Shown here one piece after another: positions 5,578-6,192 of a stretch of DNA of 6,192 bases. Made by a program: the position numbers and the translations under genes. The notes under the pieces are model-generated. The model saw only the letters and a program-made list of their open reading frames with translations. It was not told the DNA's origin and ran no database searches. Origin of the DNA: Methanobacterium sp. (GTDB lineage: Archaea; Methanobacteriota; Methanobacteria; Methanobacteriales; Methanobacteriaceae); contig JAJRAE010000092.1 in NCBI GenBank assembly GCA_028682985.1, positions 1 through 6,192 of the forward strand, read 5' to 3'. Position 1 is the stretch's first letter. Each line of letters starts with the position of its first letter.

Positions 5578-5607
5578 GCTGAAATAAGCTGTAATAAGAT
5601 GTAATAA
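5578..5607 (+). repeat. Three tandem 10-bp units facing the LEA-like gene
   Basis: GCTGAAATAA, GCTGTAATAA, GATGTAATAA follow each other without gaps. The second and third units match the first two of the minus-strand cluster at 5166-5147 in 18 of 20 positions, in inverted orientation. An AT-rich TATA-like stretch (AATAAATATTAAAA) follows immediately. The cluster lies 173 bp before the ATG at 5781. It probably binds a regulator shared by the two divergent genes; this is an inference from repetition and placement. Confidence 0.6.
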
Positions 5608-5682
5608 TAAATATTAAAAAAATTATCCACTCAACTAGGCATAAGAAAAGGTTACAAACAGGCCACAATAGTTAAAAATCGC

Positions 5683-5691
5683 CTAATATAT
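5683..5691 (+). promoter_or_regulatory. Possible TATA box of the LEA-like gene
   Basis: CTAATATAT on the plus strand would give a start near 5715 and a leader of about 65 nt containing the ribosome binding site. TTTAATATTAAA near 5703 is an alternative. The TTTATAAT near 5752 is too close to the start codon, because it would exclude the ribosome binding site from the mRNA. Confidence 0.25.
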
Positions 5692-5780
5692 CGTCAAAAA
5701 TTCTTTAATATTAAATGAAAGCTTCAAATATGATTTAAATTCAAATAACTTTATAATAGTTCCAGAGGAGGGTATAAAAA

Positions 5781-6192
5781 ATGAGTGAAGATGTTGTAGA
5801 ATCTAAAGAAGAAATGAAGAAACGAATGCGTAAATTGAAAAAAGAAGGTAAAACCGGTCAAACAGCAGGAACACCGAGTGAAGAGAAAATTCAAGTTGAA
5901 AAAGAAAAACCAAAGAGCGAACAAATTAAAACAGAAACTAAAGAAAAAATAGATGAAACAAAAGAGGGTTTAAAGGATGTTAAAGAAGAATCCCAGGAAG
6001 GGTTCGAAGATTTAAAAACTGACACCCGGGAAGGATGGGAAGATGTTAAAACAAAGACTAAATCCGGTTTGCAGAATATAAAAGAAGAAACATCAGCAAG
6101 AACAGAACGATTGAAAAAGGAAAGTGAAATGGAAGGCAGAAATCCTGCTGAGAAGTTTTTAAGCGATTTAGTTTCCGGTTTTAGACAGAAAA
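5781..6192 (+). CDS. Hydrophilic LEA-like protein with 11-residue repeats (3' end outside window)
   Basis: ATG at 5781 follows AGGAGGG (5766-5772) by eight bases, a strong start. 137 residues are visible with no stop before the window edge. Residues 1-50 are Lys/Glu-rich and probably disordered (MKKRMRKLKKEGK, then EKIQVEKEKPKSE). Residues 64-107 are four 11-residue units: LKDVKEESQEG, FEDLKTDTREG, WEDVKTKTKSG, LQNIKEETSAR. Hydrophobic residues occupy positions 1 and 4, glycine recurs at 63, 74, 85 and 96, and the rest is charged or polar. A degenerate unit precedes them (53-63). Such 11-mer amphipathic helices occur in group 3 LEA proteins and apolipoprotein-like, membrane-surface proteins. 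From about 121 (NPAEKFLSDLVSGF) the composition becomes more hydrophobic, suggesting a different C-terminal domain. No signal peptide. Placement near trehalose genes suggests a stress-protective role, but sequence similarity to LEA is of pattern only and function is inferred. Confidence 0.85.
   Translation, partial: MSEDVVESKEEMKKRMRKLKKEGKTGQTAGTPSEEKIQVEKEKPKSEQIKTETKEKIDETKEGLKDVKEESQEGFEDLKTDTREGWEDVKTKTKSGLQNIKEETSARTERLKKESEMEGRNPAEKFLSDLVSGFRQK
5937..6101 (+). repeat. 33-bp (11-codon) tandem repeat region inside the LEA-like gene
   Basis: Five successive 33-bp units encode residues 53-107. The last four are clear at protein level; the first lacks the hydrophobic first residue. At DNA level, GATGTTAAA recurs at two unit positions (5976-5984 and 6042-6050), with GATTTAAAA in the unit between them. 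The units have diverged, so the array is old or selected at protein level. Confidence 0.6.

Larger units (their letters stand above)
5053..5780. other. AT-rich divergent intergenic region with repeat clusters, no confident gene
   Basis: This 728-bp stretch separates the small minus-strand gene from the plus-strand repeat-protein gene. Its content is two oppositely oriented clusters of 10-bp repeats (listed separately), several TATA-like boxes, one doubtful hydrophobic reading frame (5320-5517) and small inverted repeats. These are AATCTAT/ATAGATT at 5225-5242, the palindrome CTAAATTTAG at 5271-5280, and AATAATC/GATTATT at 5537-5553. I see no tRNA, rRNA, CRISPR or insertion sequence ends. Because it is so long for a compact archaeal genome, an unannotated small RNA or a regulatory hub is possible. 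Confidence 0.6.

Noticed and set aside
5137..5607. CRISPR array or replication origin iterons
   Set aside because: Units are only 10 bp, tandem without spacers, and three per cluster; no cas gene, no orc1/cdc6 gene and no long ORB-like dyads are visible.

Overview
The window looks like archaeal DNA from a methanogen of the Methanobacteriales (Methanobacterium or a close relative). This rests on strong AT richness, AGA/AGG arginine codons, Shine-Dalgarno sequences of the GGAGG/GGTGA type, TATA-like boxes, T-tract terminators instead of classical hairpins, and the overall look of the proteins. The order is an inference from sequence reading; no search was run.

Layout. The left end (3-644, +) is the C-terminal part of a trehalose-6-phosphate phosphatase (OtsB, HAD family), cut by the window edge. 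Tail to tail with it, only 33 bp away, is a three-gene minus-strand group. Read 5'->3' on the minus strand it holds a sugar-1-phosphate nucleotidyltransferase with a left-handed beta-helix tail (4765-3617), a phosphohexomutase-fold protein (3530-2232) and a GT20 trehalose-6-phosphate-synthase-like glycosyltransferase (2180-678). Upstream is a small unrecognised gene (5052-4864, -). A very AT-rich 0.73-kb intergenic region follows. The right end holds the start of a plus-strand gene for a charged protein with 11-residue, LEA-like repeats (5781-6192, open at the window end).

How the genes fit together. The nucleotidyltransferase could make the NDP-sugar donor, the GT20 enzyme could join it to a sugar phosphate, and OtsB could remove the phosphate. 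That would give a trehalose (or related compatible solute) module beside a hydrophilic repeat protein of the kind linked to osmotic or desiccation stress.

Main surprises. (1) The phosphohexomutase homologue has changed residues in all four active-site loops, including the catalytic serine (His95) and all three metal-binding aspartates, so it is probably a pseudoenzyme. Together with its nucleotidyltransferase neighbour it resembles a split form of NTase-LbH-PMM fusion proteins I recall from cyanobacteria. (2) Two of the three genes in this group have no ATG, GTG or TTG where homology says they begin. They appear to start at ATA and ATT, each with a good ribosome binding site. (3) The big intergenic region carries two inverted clusters of three tandem 10-bp units (consensus G[AC]TG[TA]AATAA), one facing each divergent gene, which look like a shared operator.
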